From: Cryptomeria japonica
Lineage: Eukaryota > Streptophyta > Pinopsida > Cupressales > Cupressaceae
DNA length: 60,000 nt
NCBI RefSeq assembly: GCF_030272615.1
Contig: NC_081405.1
Span: 20,725,047 to 20,785,046 of the forward strand
Reading direction: 5' to 3'
Shown: positions 22,277-33,929 of the stretch, piece after piece
Layout of the letters: each line of letters begins with the position of its first letter
Position numbering within the stretch: the first letter of the stretch is position 1
Made by a program: the position numbers and the translations under genes
Notes under the pieces: model-generated
What the model saw: only the letters and a program-made list of their open reading frames with translations
Told to the model about the DNA's origin: nothing
The model's database searches: none

Positions 22277-25200
22277 ATGGAAGCGGGATCATCATCTGTA
22301 CCTATATTTGTTGCAAATTCGACTATAGTTGAGGTCAAGGACCGGTCCAGGTTGATTTTCAAGCGATATCTGCATGTGGCTATTACTACTTATCAAGTTG
22401 CCATTAGTTTTATGTTCAAAGTTATTCTATATACTCTAGTCGGTTACTACTACCGAAATATTCAATCAGTATGCACAGTCAAGTCGGTTACAGAAGAAAG
22501 TAGTCTCAAAGCGTAGTATACACCAAGTTGTCTACTGAGTATCATTCCATGTCTACCAAGCAGCAAAGATGACACACCGAGTTGTTATACACCGAGTGAA
22601 ACGTGTTACCAGATTCATTGAACCTAGACATACATATGAAAACGTGTTACAAGATCAAGGCACATAGAACCGTTATCACATTGGAAATTGCACTTAAAGA
22701 TTGTGTATGATTTTGAGGTCATCTAACCAATGAAATATTTTGCATGGTTATTCATTCGATAAAACATGTTTGTAAGATCGAAGCAATGAATGGATCACCG
22801 ACATAAGAGATCTATTTATACAGCATGAGTTAAGAATTAAAAAGGTGTGTGCATGAGTGTAAGAAGACTGTTACAGAGACACAGAGGTCACTGAGAAGGT
22901 TTTCGGAGAACAGTCAAAGAATAGAGTAAACATAAGGGTTTACCGAGTTACTATATGGGTTGCTGAGGTATGCTATAAGCAAGGTAATCTATTCTGAGCA
23001 CATAGAATCTATTGTAACATTCCAGATGTAAAGTTGCAGATATTTGTAATGATTTATTGTAATATTTTAAAGTTGTAAGAGAAACCTTTAACAGGGTAAA
23101 ATACTCTAATCAAGTCTATAAATTGTAAAGCCTCTAACTAGGTACAACATTTAGTTTAAGTGTTGTAAAATCTTTTAGCAAGGTAGATCTAACAGATCTT
23201 GTTACTCCTAACAGGGTAAGCTATCAGAAATAGCTAAACATGTAGCTCTAGTTGAGCACTCTTTATTATTGCAGTAGTGAAGTTGTGGGTGCCATCCCCA
23301 CCGTAGTTTTTCTCTCTAACCAAGAGTTTCTGCGTAACCAAAATATATGTGTTATGGAGTGAATCATGTATGATTGTTATCTATTTGTTTTAGCTTTATA
23401 TTATGTTACTGCACTATTCGGTTTATGCATAATAGTAAAGTTATTATTGAAGAAAAGTTTTGAAGTACCGATTCACCCCTCCCTCTTAGTACATTAGCTT
23501 TCCATATTGGGCCTAACAGTGGCTACCTTGGACGATTCGGTTGGCACTTTTTCCCATGTTCTGGAAGGAGTTGTGTATGTCAAAGATGTAAGAGCTTACA
23601 TCCATTGTCATATTGAGGATTTGGGAATGACTGATATCAAGATAATGTACATGAATGAGTTAATGGGAGACTCTGGAAAGATTAGACCTAAATACCAACT
23701 TATTCTTGATCTAGAGTTTACCGACTATTTGGATATTCTGGAACTTGAAGATGAAATTGTTAGGTATGTTTTGAGCAGAGTACATGGAGAGTTTATCTAG
23801 TTGGATAGACCATATAAGATTACAAAGGAGGTCATTAGGGAAATCACCGATTTACCATAGGTTGGACAACATTCAGAGAAGAAAATTTCAAATGATCAGG
23901 TTAACAAGATTATCGGCGCAACATCAGACAGGCGGTTAATGAGAATCAGTACTATTAATGATACATACATCAGATTTAGAAGCATGGTCATTGGTTACAA
24001 GGTAACACAATCAAACCGACTGAATTATGTTTCTAGCTTCTACATTTTTGTAGCTTATAAGATGATGAGGGAGAATGAGAAGATAGATCTATGTGGTTGG
24101 ATGTTAGATGAACTATTGATTAACCTAGGAAAGATTAAAGGAGAAAAGGAGGGGACATTTCGGTATAGTAAACTAATTGTCTATTTAATGTTATTTTTCA
24201 TCAATGAGACTCCTAGTTTTGGGAAGAGACAATGGGGATTTGATATTTGAGTAGGGAGGCAACTAAAATAGTCAATTGCTACATTGGGTAGTCAAAGAGA
24301 TGATAAAGCATGGGGATATTTTAAATCATTTCAAAAGGCTATGAATTCTAGGATGAGGGTTCCTAAGTAAATTGTTGAGAAGTACTCAACTGACATATGC
24401 TTCATGGTAAAGAAAGATGAACCACTCATGGAAGCGGTCAAACCCCAGAAGATCTAGATTGAGGAGACGGGTTATGAAGTTGATGCACAGATCCTTGATG
24501 CTTATGCACCTATGTTAATTGATGCATTGGTAGATGAAACTATAAAAACCTTTGGCACTGCTAAGCAGAAGACACAAGAGGTTGAAATTGAGTTCAACAG
24601 GAAGAAGAGAGAGAAGTAGGAAGGAAAGGCAAGTAAGTTTGTTGAAAAAGTTTCATAGGAAATCAAAGCATTGATTGATATTGTCCCAAAGAATGGTAGG
24701 AAGAGAAAAGAACCATAAATATTCATCGAGCCTATTGCAGCAGATTCTACATCCGAAGATGACACACCCTTAACATTCCAAAGGGTAATAAGGAAGAAAA
24801 CTGAAGAAACTAAGGTAGAGGCTAGGAAGAAACCGTTAGGAAAAACTATTAGGGTACCGGCACAAAAGAAAGCACCAAAAGAAACACCTTTTGCCCCATC
24901 CGGTACTAGAAGAAGGAAGAAAAAGGATGACATTGATCTGGCAATTGAATCTGGTAATGTAACTATCATTCCACCAAAGACTTATGCAGAGTTAGTTGAC
25001 AAGATTACTAAAGATAAAATGTTAAAGAATGTACAGTTTTATTATAAACATTTAGAAAATGATGAACAAAGAGAAGTAGAGGAAGCAGTCTTGTTATATT
25101 TGGATATTTATAAGAAAGCCTTGATAGAAATTGAAAACCAAATATCGCCACAGTTGTATGATATGTTAGATGCTAGAAGACTATCAACAATGCAAGAAGA

Positions 25201-26613
25201 CAAGCATATAAAGATACAAGAGTTGTTATCTGTTTGTGTTTCTATTGCTCCAGAGGAGATGGATAAGACACTTGAGGTGGCAGATAGGAAAATATTTAAT
25301 AGCAAACATAGAATAATAAATCTTATGTTAGGAAGAGTAAATGATATAATCAAGGAGACCCACAAGGCATGGGTTAAGTTCTTTGAAGAGAACCGTGGTT
25401 TTTATACTTCACCGAAATCTAAGACAGATACTGTAGACATCCTGGTTGAAGGAAAAGGAAAGCGTATTATGGGTACTTCACCCTCAATTTTGAAAAACAT
25501 TAAGATAGTGGAAATTAAGCCCTCGGTAGATTCAAATGTATAGACAAATGCTGAGATACCGGCAAATACAGAGAGTTTAAAGGTTGATAATGTACAGGAT
25601 ACTAATATTGAGGACAACAGTCCTTTGGATACAAATGTACATGATGAGGTTATAGTTCCTAGGGAGGAACCGACAGTTACTGAGACTGCACCAAGTGGCA
25701 AAGCCACCGGTGCAAGTGAGGAAGCTATAAAGGTTAAATCATCAGAGGAGAAGAAAGAGGAATTTGATAGGGAATTGGTAGTGAGTCCATCATTTTTATC
25801 AATTGAGACCTCATAGGTTGAAAATAAAAGCATAAATTAGATGAGTTCTACTGAACTCATGATGATGGTTGCATAGAAAATGATGAAGGAGGGATCTATG
25901 GATAAATGTGTTATGATCAGTCTATCACTATTTTGCATAAACTAGTCCTGGAGTGAAAGTTTGACAATGAAGTGAGCCCATCCGACAAACTTAAGATAAT
26001 CACTGAACACATTTCAAAGGATTTTCAATCCTTGCAACAGATTTCAAACCGACAAGCACTAGAGAGGTTCACACAAGCAAAGAGAGCTACATTTGATCAA
26101 ATGGTTGAGTCTAAAAGGAAGGAAATTAATGAAAAGTTAAAATTGATAGATAATTCTTTAAAGCAGTGTACAAATATTTACAGAGTATGTTGTAACACAT
26201 ATTGTCTTATAGTTAATTTGGATAAGAGGATTAAGGAATCTCAGGAGAAAATTGCAGGTATAGCCAATTCTTTTGATGGATTGAATTCATTGACTACATC
26301 CATTGATGGTCAGATTTTGGTTTTGGAAGCCCAAGTTTCTGCTCTTGAGAAATAAAAAGACAAAATCATAAGAGCCAGAAGTCTTAGAGGTTTGTTGAGT
26401 CCCCAGTTGGATTCACTTAGTGTACATAAGAAGGAGTGTATAGATATGGTAGGTAAGCCCACACCGACAGAGTTAAATGAGAAAGAGTCATTTGCCCATA
26501 TGCTAAATGGACTTGTATCTATTTTTGACACTTTCAAATCTGGTTGGGATACTTATCTAGAGCTTTTGGAGAAGGCCTATCTGGAAATTTTCAAATATAT
26601 TAAGCTCTGGTAA
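22277..26613 (+). pseudogene. D ORF2: unknown protein of about 1,065 residues
   Basis: I do not recognise this protein. It starts at ATG 22277 (MEAGSSSVPIFVANSTIVEV), is split by a solo LTR (22381-23518), resumes in the same frame (ATLDDSVGTFSHVLEGVV) and runs to about 25930, where a one-base shift moves it to another frame ending at 26613 (YLEIFKYIKLW). About a dozen stops, mostly TAG, interrupt it. An N-terminal globular region (to about residue 270) includes DRPYKITKEVIREITDLP and DEPLMEAVKP. A lysine-rich linker follows (RKKTEETKVEARKK), then helical stretches (MLKNVQFYYKHLENDEQRE; MVESKRKEINEKLKLIDNSL) likely to form coiled coils. No RT, integrase, protease or envelope features are visible. 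The length kept in frame shows that it was coding when D moved. Confidence 0.7.
22381..23518 (+). mobile_element. Solo LTR S5 in D ORF2
   Basis: A 1,138-bp insertion starts TATTACTACTTATC and ends TTGGGCCTAACA, with duplication GTGGC at 22376-22380 and 23519-23523. Insert plus one duplication is 1,143 bases, a multiple of three, and the ORF2 frame resumes across it. The start is TA rather than TG. Plus orientation is inferred from CACCCCTCCCTCTTAG near the right end, the block seen at the 3' end of other copia LTRs here. Confidence 0.88.
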
Positions 26614-26689
26614 GGTATTTTTGGGATATTCATTGTACAATATCTTTCATTCTTCATCCCAGTTTTGGATTTTTGGTATTCTTTTTGAA

Positions 26690-26899
26690 AATTTTGATGG
26701 CATTGATGTCAAAGGGGGAGTTATATAGATGTGAAAAATAAAAAGGGAGTTGTATACATTAGGGGGAGATACGGAGTATTTTTTATTATGATCATAGATG
26801 AATATTCAGCTCAAGGGGAGCAGGTTCTGGATGAAACCAACAAATGAAACCATGATCATTTTTCACATGAGTGTTCCCATCAATGCCAAAGGGGGAGAT
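26690..26899 (+). other. 3' untranslated region of D with multiple polypurine tracts
   Basis: After ORF2 there are at least four G-rich tracts: CAAAGGGGGAG (near 26710), AAAAAGGGAG (26742), AGGGGGAGAT (26762) and the functional AAAGGGGGAGA at 26888-26898 just before the LTR. Each lies close to a phrase such as GATGTCAAAG or AATGCCAAAG. Repeated tracts of this kind are known from Sireviruses. Confidence 0.85.
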
Positions 26900-27814
26900 T
26901 GTTGGCAATTGCCACTCAATTGGTTAGTTTCACTATGTTGTCATTGATGGAAACATGGCAGCTTGTTTTGGCTTCATATTTTGGGTTAGTTGTGTACCGA
27001 CAAGCTCTTTACTGGAACTGACACCGGCATCGACAGGTAGGAAGGAATTCTTTGGTTACCGGCAATGCAGGCCGACATGGTTTAGAATTAGGTTATCAAT
27101 ATTGGAGACCGACATCGGTAATTGTTTTTTGATATTCATGTATTTATGTTATCTAGCCGGCATGTATATTGATATTGTAATTATCTTTGTAAGCCGACAT
27201 AAGGCATGATGAATTATAAAGGGTATATAGGTCAGTTGGTTAGATCATTTTGATATATGGTATGGACGTGAATATGGATGGATATGAGATATGAAATATA
27301 TGAGAGAGTTCATGTATGCGAGGATATTTATGTAAGGGTTATTCCGGTAAAGGGTTTAGGGTTTCAGACCAGAACATACAGAGCTTAACTGGAACTATAT
27401 TCAGGTATAGAAGATGTTATCTTTGTAGTTCAATCATTTCTCTGGATTGTAGTCTGAATTTGTATGTAGTCAGTGAGGCTCCTTTTGTGATTAAGCAGTG
27501 TGCTCTAGGCTATAAGCCTTCCTGCAAGTGCAGGCCCCTATATTTTGTAATATCTCTTCATATGGCCAGTGAATTGATATTGTGGTTCACAAATACCACC
27601 ATGGTTTTTCCTCTTTGAGGTTTTACACACATATATATGTGTGTTATGGTGTTCATTTATGTGATTGGCTTATTGGTTGCTTTACTTATTTCAATTCTAT
27701 ATGTACCGGTATACCGGTTGGTGTATACATGTTTTAATAAGGTTAAAATTGATCATTCTAGTAGAACACTGATTAACACCCCCCCCCCCCTCTCATTGTT
27801 CTTGGATTCCAACA
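26900..27814 (+). repeat. 3' LTR of D
   Basis: It starts TGTTGGCAATTGCC and ends GGATTCCAACA, followed by AGATG. A run of C (about 27780-27790) precedes TCTCATTG near its end. TATA-like TATAAAGGGTATATAGG lies near 27215. Confidence 0.93.
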
Positions 27815-27819
27815 AGATG

Positions 27820-28136
27820 ATCTGGTGATTGTTGATTCTACTAGCTGCATTAATGAAGAGAAATCTTTAGCTGGTAATATTAAAGAGAAAGATGAATGGG
27901 TTATTGACAGTGGTTGCTCTCATCATATGACAGGTGATAAGAGTAAATTTGTGATTATGGAAAAGTATGATGGTGGTGTAGTAAGATTTGGAGATGACAA
28001 AGTTGGTATAATCTGTGGTAAAGGTTCTATTTCTCTTAATGGTAAGCATAACAATGTTGATGTCTTGTATGTTGAAGGTCTAAAGCATAATATTTTGAGT
28101 GTTGGACAAATGGTTGATAAGAGATATGACTTGTAA
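27820..28136 (+). pseudogene. Protease region of copia B
   Basis: This resumes the B polyprotein after D. EWVIDSGCSHHMTGDKSKF (near 27892-27950) is the copia protease site, nearly the same as in copia A, followed by GKGSISLNGKHNN and VEGLKHNILSVGQM. The open stretch ends at a TAA near 28134 where glutamine would fit. Confidence 0.9.
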
Positions 28137-28139
28137 TTC

Positions 28140-29360
28140 AAGAATGGAAAATATAAGATTTTGAGTAGCTCCAGAATAGAGATTGCATCAGGTACAAAGA
28201 CTGAAGGTAATATCTTTCACTTGAATGCTGGTGGTAAAAGTTGTTTGATTTCTCAGATCGATGAAAGTTGGTTATGGAATAGAAGGATGTGTCATGTGAA
28301 TTTTAATTGCATGGTTAAGATAAGTTATACTCAAGAAGTGAGAGATTTTCTTAAGATTGTAAAGCCTTCTAATCCGACATGTAAGGAATGTTAGTTAGGT
28401 AAGCAGACAAGAATTTATTTCAAAAGAAAATAGTATACCTCTAATGGGATATTGGATCTTGTGCATACTAGTTTGTGTGGTCTCTCTAGAGTGAGAAGCT
28501 TGCATGGTGACAAGTATTTCATGTTGTTGATTGATGACTATTCAAGGATGATGTGGTTACTTTCTTAAGGGAGAAGTCTAAAGACTTAGAGAAGTTCAAG
28601 ATTTTCAAAGCTATGGTTGCGACAGAGATTGGACTCAAGCTGAAGTGTCTAAGATCTGACAGAGGTGGTGAATTTATTTTCAGTGAGTTCAATTCTTTTA
28701 GTGAAGAGCATATGGGGTGAAGAGACAGTTATCTGCTTCACGGACTCCTCAGCAGAATGGTATTGTGGAAATGAAGAACAGGACAATTCAAGAAGTTGCT
28801 AGAACCATGATGATTGAAGGAAATGTTCTGCATATATACTGGAGAGAAGTTGTGAGTATTGTAGTGTATGCCTTTAACTGAGTTCATATTAAAGGTGATA
28901 TCGATAAGACTCCTTATGAGTTATGGTTTGGTCATGCTCCTACAGTTAGATATTTTAGAATTTTTGGTACTAAATGCTATATCAGAAGAGATGAAGATCT
29001 AGGGAAGTTTGATGCTAGATGTGATGACGGAATCTTTCTTGGTTATTCTACTAAGATTAAGGCCTATCGGTGTTATAATGAGAGATTGAGGAAGATAGTT
29101 GAAAGTGCTAATGTGAAGGTTGATGAAGGAAATGAGAAACAAATCAGATCTTGCAGATATGATTCAAATGATCAAGATGTTAGTGTAGATAAAGGAAAGC
29201 ATGTGCAGACCCAGGAACAAGTTTAGATTGCCCCAGAAAATCCTAAGAATGAAGGAGAAGCTAGTGCAAAAGAAAGAGTTCAAGAGTCTAAGAATAATAA
29301 AATCCTAAGACTCCTAGGTATATAAGGTTTAATCATTCAGAGAATCAAATCATAGGTGAT
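28140..29360 (+). pseudogene. Integrase region of copia B
   Basis: The pre-integrase segment is at 28161-28430 (WLWNRRMCHVNFNCM, then CKEC and LGKQTR), with TAG at 28392-28394 and 28429-28431, both where glutamine is expected. The core can be followed in changing frames: LDLVHTSLCG, MLLIDDYSRMMW, LRSDRGGEF (near 28650), QQNGIVEMKNRT (near 28752). At least three frameshifts between 28560 and 28730 and near 29300 make it unreadable as one protein. Confidence 0.82.
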
Positions 29361-29372
29361 AAGAATAAAGGT

Positions 29373-30449
29373 GTGGTGAATAGGAGAAGAATCATTGAAG
29401 AGTATTGCTTGATTTCTAAGATTGAACCTAAAGATGTTGATGAAGCTTGTAAAGATGAAAATTGGATTAAAGCTATGGAAGAAGAGTTGAATCGGATTGA
29501 AAAGAATAATACATGGATTTTAGTTCCCAAATCTAAGGATAATAATATAATTGGAACTAAATGGGAATTTCAGAATAAGTTGAATGAGTAAGGTGAAGTT
29601 GTTAGGAATAAAGCAAGACTTGTTTGTAAGGTTTATTCTCAGATGGAAGGTATTGATTTTGAGGAGACTTTTGCTCCGGTAGCTAGAATTGAAGCTGTTA
29701 GATTATTTCTTGCTTATTCTACTTACAGAGATTTCAAAGTTTATCATATGGATGTCAAGTCAATCTTTCTTAATGGTGAGCTGGAAGAAGAAGTCTACAT
29801 TGAGCAATCAGATGGATTTCAGTTGACAAATCAGAAGGACATGGTTTGTATTTTGAAGAAAGAATTGTATGGATTGAAGCAAGCTCCAAGAGATTGGTAT
29901 GCGAGATTAGATAAGTATTTGATGAAGCTTGAATTCAATTAAGGTACTAGTGATAGTAATCTATACTTCAAGACTGATAATGATAACATTGTTGAAGTTT
30001 TTGTTGATGACATTATTTTTGGTGGAAATGATGGTTTTTGCAAGAAGTTTGTTGATGATATGCATAATGAGTTTGAGATGTCTATGATTGGTGAGATGAA
30101 ATTATTTTTGGGATTGCAAAATACTCAATTGGATAAAGGTATTTTCATATCTTAATCTAAGTATGTAAAGGAATTGTTGAAGAAGTTTGGTTTGGATGAT
30201 GCAAAGCTTGTTGATACACTTATGGTGACCGGATGTAAGTTGACAAAGGATGTTGATTCTCTGAAAGCAAATCAGACTAGATACAGATCTATGATTGGTG
30301 GTTTGTTGTATTTGACTCAAACTAGACTAGATATTATGAATGATGTTTGTTGTGTTGCTAAATTTCAAGCTGATCCTAAGGAATCTCATGTTGTTGTTGT
30401 GAAAAAAAATTCCAGATATTTGAAAGGGACAGTTGATTTTGGTTTGTGA
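29373..30449 (+). pseudogene. Reverse transcriptase of copia B
   Basis: Open blocks at 29373-29591, 29643-29942 and 30174-30449 give a copia [78 protein letters not shown]. The active site FVDDIIF is at about 30000-30020. Stops at 29589-29591, 29940-29942 and about 30153 are TAA where glutamine is expected. The order and motifs are as in copia A. Confidence 0.92.
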
Positions 30450-30953
30450 TATCCTAGAGATGATGGTTTTACTTTGAGTGCTTTGAGTGATGTTGATTGG
30501 GTAGGTGATGTTGATGATAGAAAGAGTACTAGTGGTGGTGCATTTTTCTTGGGTAAGAGATTGGTTTCATGGATGAGTAAGAAGTAGAATGCTATCTCTT
30601 TGTCTACTACAAAAGTTTAATACATTGTTGCTGCTAGCAACTGCACTCAGGTGATTTGGATGAAGCAGATGTTGAAGGATATCAAAGCTATTTTTTATAA
30701 GCCTACTACTATATACTGTGATAATTCAAGTGCTATAAACATTTCTAAGAATTTGGTGTTGCATTATAAGACTAAGCATATATCAATCAAGTTTCATTTC
30801 TTGAGAGAGAAGGTGAATGAGAAGGAAGTCAGATTGGAGTATGTGTCTACAAAGGAACATATTATAGATATCTTCACAAAGCCTTTGCCTATGGATACTT
30901 TTGAGTATCTCAGAGAGAAGCTAGGGGTGATTTTGCCTCCTGATGAGAACTAA
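30450..30953 (+). pseudogene. RNase H and end of copia B pol
   Basis: DVDWVGDVDDRKSTSG (near 30490), SKK-stop-NAISLSTT (TAG near 30586, likely glutamine), VIWMKQMLKDIKAI, CDNSSAINISKN and IIDIFTKPLPMDTFEYLREK are seen. The open part is 30651-30953. The pol stop at 30951 is natural. Confidence 0.92.
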
Positions 30954-31312
30954 GATGCATGGATTTGCATTAGTCTGGTGGACTTCACAAATATATCTTG
31001 TGATCCAGATTGATGAGTGAGGTTGCTACTTAGGGGGAGTCGTTAGAGTGGTTCAGATGTTCATATTTGTGTGTTTATCTAAGGGGGAGAGATTATCTTG
31101 TAATATGAGAGAATAATGTTTTGTATGTGCCTTTTGCATTGATGTCAAAGGGGGAGGAGAGCATGTGAAAAACTATTATATCCTGTGTTGATCTCAGGGG
31201 GAGATTATTGAGAGTTATGGGAGATTGCTGGTTATTGATTTCTTTCTTTGGATTGATTATTTTTCACATTCTTACATCGTCATCAATGCCAAAGGAGGAG
31301 ATTGTTGGATAT
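30954..31312 (+). other. 3' untranslated region of B with multiple polypurine tracts
   Basis: G-rich tracts recur: TTAGGGGGAG (31030), AAGGGGGAGAGA (31082), CAAAGGGGGAGGAG (31147), CAGGGGGAGAT (31195) and the last, AAAGGAGGAGAT at 31301-31312, next to the LTR. The final tract has one G changed to A. As in D, this is a Sirevirus-like arrangement. Confidence 0.85.
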
Positions 31313-32632
31313 TGCTGAAGTGTTTGTTAGAATGATGTGTTGTCATTGATGTCAACGTATTCTTCTGTGTATTCCAGTGTTGCAGTCAGATTGGATGAGT
31401 TCGTTTGGTCAGTATGTTGCAGGTGAGCTATTGCAGTTTAATGGGTCTAGTTGATTCAGGAGAAGTTTCAGTGGTTTGCATGATGATTTGATTGAGTTGT
31501 GAGATCCGATATTGAGGTTGGTTATTTAGTTGTTCGTGTTATTTAGTATTCTAGATTGTGCTCCATGTTGCTATGAAATTTCATTAACTTGGTTTGCAGA
31601 TTTGGCAGAGTGATTGGGATGTTCATATGTGTCCTCAATTCAGATGATTCATGATTTGGAATTCTGCAAGTGAATCTTTTAGTTTCATAGTCAATTCAGT
31701 GTGTGTTCTTGAGGTTCGATATAATGATGATGAAGATTATAGTAAGTGGCGATGTTGCGGTTGTTTCTGTGGTGATTCACATTTCTTGTGGATGTTTCTA
31801 GATCATGTTCTATCTGTGTTGATGCTCTACTTTGATTGTTGTGTGCGTTATTGATCATTTTCTTGATCTGGTGGTGTTCTTCGTGTTATGCAACATTCTT
31901 GGTGATTGTAGTGTGTTGCAGATGATCAAGGTATAATTGTTGGAGGTGTTGTGTGTTTGCAGTATTGGTTTAGGTCCATACTATGTCTTAGTCGACATTG
32001 TTTTGGTCCGCATGTATTGTTGTAGCGTGTGAGGTTATTGTTTTGTAATTTGTATTGAGGGTTTAGCTGACCTTGAAATATAGGTTGATTATTTGTATAA
32101 ATATATGTTGTGGATATGTCTACTCGATATTTGCAAGTGCAAATATTGATTTGATCTTTCAGTACCAGAGCAAAAGTGCGAAGAAGTGTGAAAGAACAGA
32201 GTTTGAGTATATGTGCCTAACCAGAACTATAACCAGGCATGTGGAGATTCTATTTCATTAGTTCATGATCCTCTAAATGTAATCTGAATGTTTTTGTAAG
32301 GTAGCGATCCTTCCCTAGGGTTGTAGCCCTTCTTGTTTTGTAATTTGAGTAGTGACCTCTAGGTAGTATGCCTGAATACATGTGCATTCCCCATTGTAAT
32401 ATTTACACTTACTCCTAATAAGGTATTATCTCATTGTGGGTAGGTTCCCACCGTGGTTTCCCTTAACCGAGTTTTCCATGTTAAAAATCTTGTTGTTATG
32501 TGTGTTATTGATGTCGTGCTCATTTATGCTTTCACTGTTTATTATCAAATTTGAATTCAAGTTTGAGTTGTGTAGTGTTTGAGAGCAAACTTAATTCACC
32601 CCCCCTCTTAGTTCGCTGCATTGTTGCCAAAA
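31313..32632 (+). repeat. 3' LTR of copia B
   Basis: It starts TGTTGGATATTGCTG and ends GTTGCCAAAA, where the 5' LTR has GTTACCAACA, so the terminal CA is mutated to AA. It is followed by AATCT. The TATA box is at 32096-32105. Confidence 0.93.
32096..32105 (+). promoter_or_regulatory. TATA box in 3' LTR of B
   Basis: TATAAATATA is the counterpart of 12321-12330 and is unchanged between the two LTRs. Confidence 0.5.
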
Positions 32633-32637
32633 AATCT

Positions 32638-33772
32638 ATCCCAAAATTTTCACTTGTCCATCTTTAAGGTTACCCATGTATGTTCTTTGAAGAGGGGAAA
32701 ATCTAAAGCCTAACGGTTAGTGTATAAACAAAATAATGCCTTCAAGTACACAAATAAACCATTATACCTTAGCTTCTAGAACTCTTCCTTCGATTGAGCT
32801 TGATGAAGTAGAGGCACCCTTGTTGCTCTACTTGATTTGCTCCTTTGATGGTGGATTGTGGATTTGGATTGGACTTGAATGATGATGATGGATGAGAAGG
32901 ATTTAGCTTAGATGAGGGAATATTTGAGCATTATGATGGCATGATGGATGATTTTGGATCTCAGATGGACAACATAAGATTAGATGAAAAGTGGATGATT
33001 TGTGAGGAGATGAGACTCCAATTTATAGATTGGAGGAGGCCAAAATGGATGGCCAAGATTTGGTTTGAGAATGAAGGGTTGAGATTGATTTGAAATGGAG
33101 GAGAGGATTGAGAGGACAAGGTGTGTGATTCATGAGATATGCCATAAAGACATTTCTTGTCTCCACGCCTCTCAAGGTACATGGGGAAGAGCTCCCCAGT
33201 ACATTGGGAAGAGAAAATGAATTTAAAATTCCTTGGGGGAAGGGAGAAGGAATTAAAAATTCTAAAATAAGAGGATGCATGGGGAGATTCGAAGAATTTG
33301 AATTTCCTTGAAAGGATAAAAGTTGACCCATCCCTAATCAAGGTGATTAGGGATGTGCAAATGATTAGGGAGATTGATTAGGCAGGTTAATGAGGGATTA
33401 GAGTCCAAGTGGGAAAGTTAAGAGGATGTGACATGAGGAGAGAGAATGAGTGGAGGAATATAAAATTGAGGAATAATGATAAGCATGATTAAAGGATGAT
33501 TAATTAGGCTAGATGATAGGATTAAGAAAAGTGATTTGTAGGAATCACATGACTAGCTTAGTAAATTAATTAACTAAGTAGGGTTTATAAGAAATAAATG
33601 ATATTTGATTTTAGAAGAATGGGGGAATAATTAATTTTGATAAATTAAATATTGTGATAAAATTTGATTTAATTAATTTTAAGAAGAAAGGGACCAACAC
33701 AATTAAATTAATTAATTATGTTAATAGGCTTAAATTAATTAAATATTAATTTAATTAATTTTAGGTGTCTAC
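32638..33772 (-). repeat. Tat-type LTR Y, right arm (U3 and R)
   Basis: Read on the minus strand from 33772 it starts TGTAGACACCTAAAATTA and runs parallel to the plus-strand LTR at 50809. Matching landmarks are an AT-rich start, an anchor at 33440 (like 51165), a block near 33340 (like 51260), one near 33170 (like 51540), the TATA box (33021, like 51683) and GAAGCTAAGGTATAATGG near 32785 (like 51965). The two copies are therefore in inverted orientation. Flanks suggest a solo LTR (duplication GTCTT, see 2457). Copia B sits in its R/U5 part. Confidence 0.82.
33021..33028 (-). promoter_or_regulatory. TATA box of LTR Y
   Basis: The minus strand reads CTATAAAT followed by TGG; the same word occurs at 51683-51690 in the related LTR. 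Confidence 0.55.
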
Positions 33773-33929
33773 AGTCTTGACTCGCTCACAAAAAGCGAAA
33801 ATGGCAGCCGAAGACAATGAAATGCCCGAGACTAGTCACCACTTTGATCAAGATCTGCAACAAGAAGAATAACGTGTTGATCAACCTGAGCTTTCTCCAT
33901 GTATCCAATACTTCATTGCCGACCCTTAT

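Larger units (their letters stand above)
13888..27814 (+). mobile_element. LTR retrotransposon D, copia-like and without pol
   Basis: D starts TGTTGGCAATTG and ends ATTCCAACA, flanked by AGATG at 13883-13887 and 27815-27819. Its LTRs are about 915 bases each. The primer site (20729) and polypurine tract (26888-26898) are standard copia, and several extra GGGGGAG tracts before the 3' LTR are Sirevirus-like. Between the LTRs are two ORFs: a coiled-coil protein with four CCHC knuckles (20794-21793) and a long unknown ORF (22277-26613). I found no protease, integrase, RT or RNase H. D must therefore have depended on enzymes of a relative, making it a non-autonomous element. It contains copia C in its 5' LTR and a solo LTR in ORF2. 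Confidence 0.9.
3061..32632 (+). mobile_element. Copia retrotransposon B (Sirevirus-like) holding nested elements
   Basis: The element starts TGTTGGATATTG at 3061 and ends CCAAAA at 32632. It is flanked by the 5-bp target duplication AATCT (3056-3060 and 32633-32637). The 5' LTR is 3061-12859, split by X at 3543/3544. The primer site is at 12862, gag at about 12916-13887, pol at 27820-30953, a G-rich region with several polypurine tracts at 31026-31312, and the 3' LTR at 31313-32632. Element D sits between gag and pol. The repeated GGGGGAG tracts before the 3' LTR and the gag-pol type point to Sireviruses. Many stops and frameshifts make it defunct. The 29.6 kb span is mostly younger insertions; the element itself is about 7 kb. 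Confidence 0.9.

Noticed and set aside
13888-27814. Copia D as an autonomous element whose pol was simply missed
   Set aside because: I looked through the frames for DSG protease, integrase, YVDD and RNase H motifs between 20727 and 26899 and found none; the only pol motifs within its span belong to copia C, which has its own LTRs and duplication.
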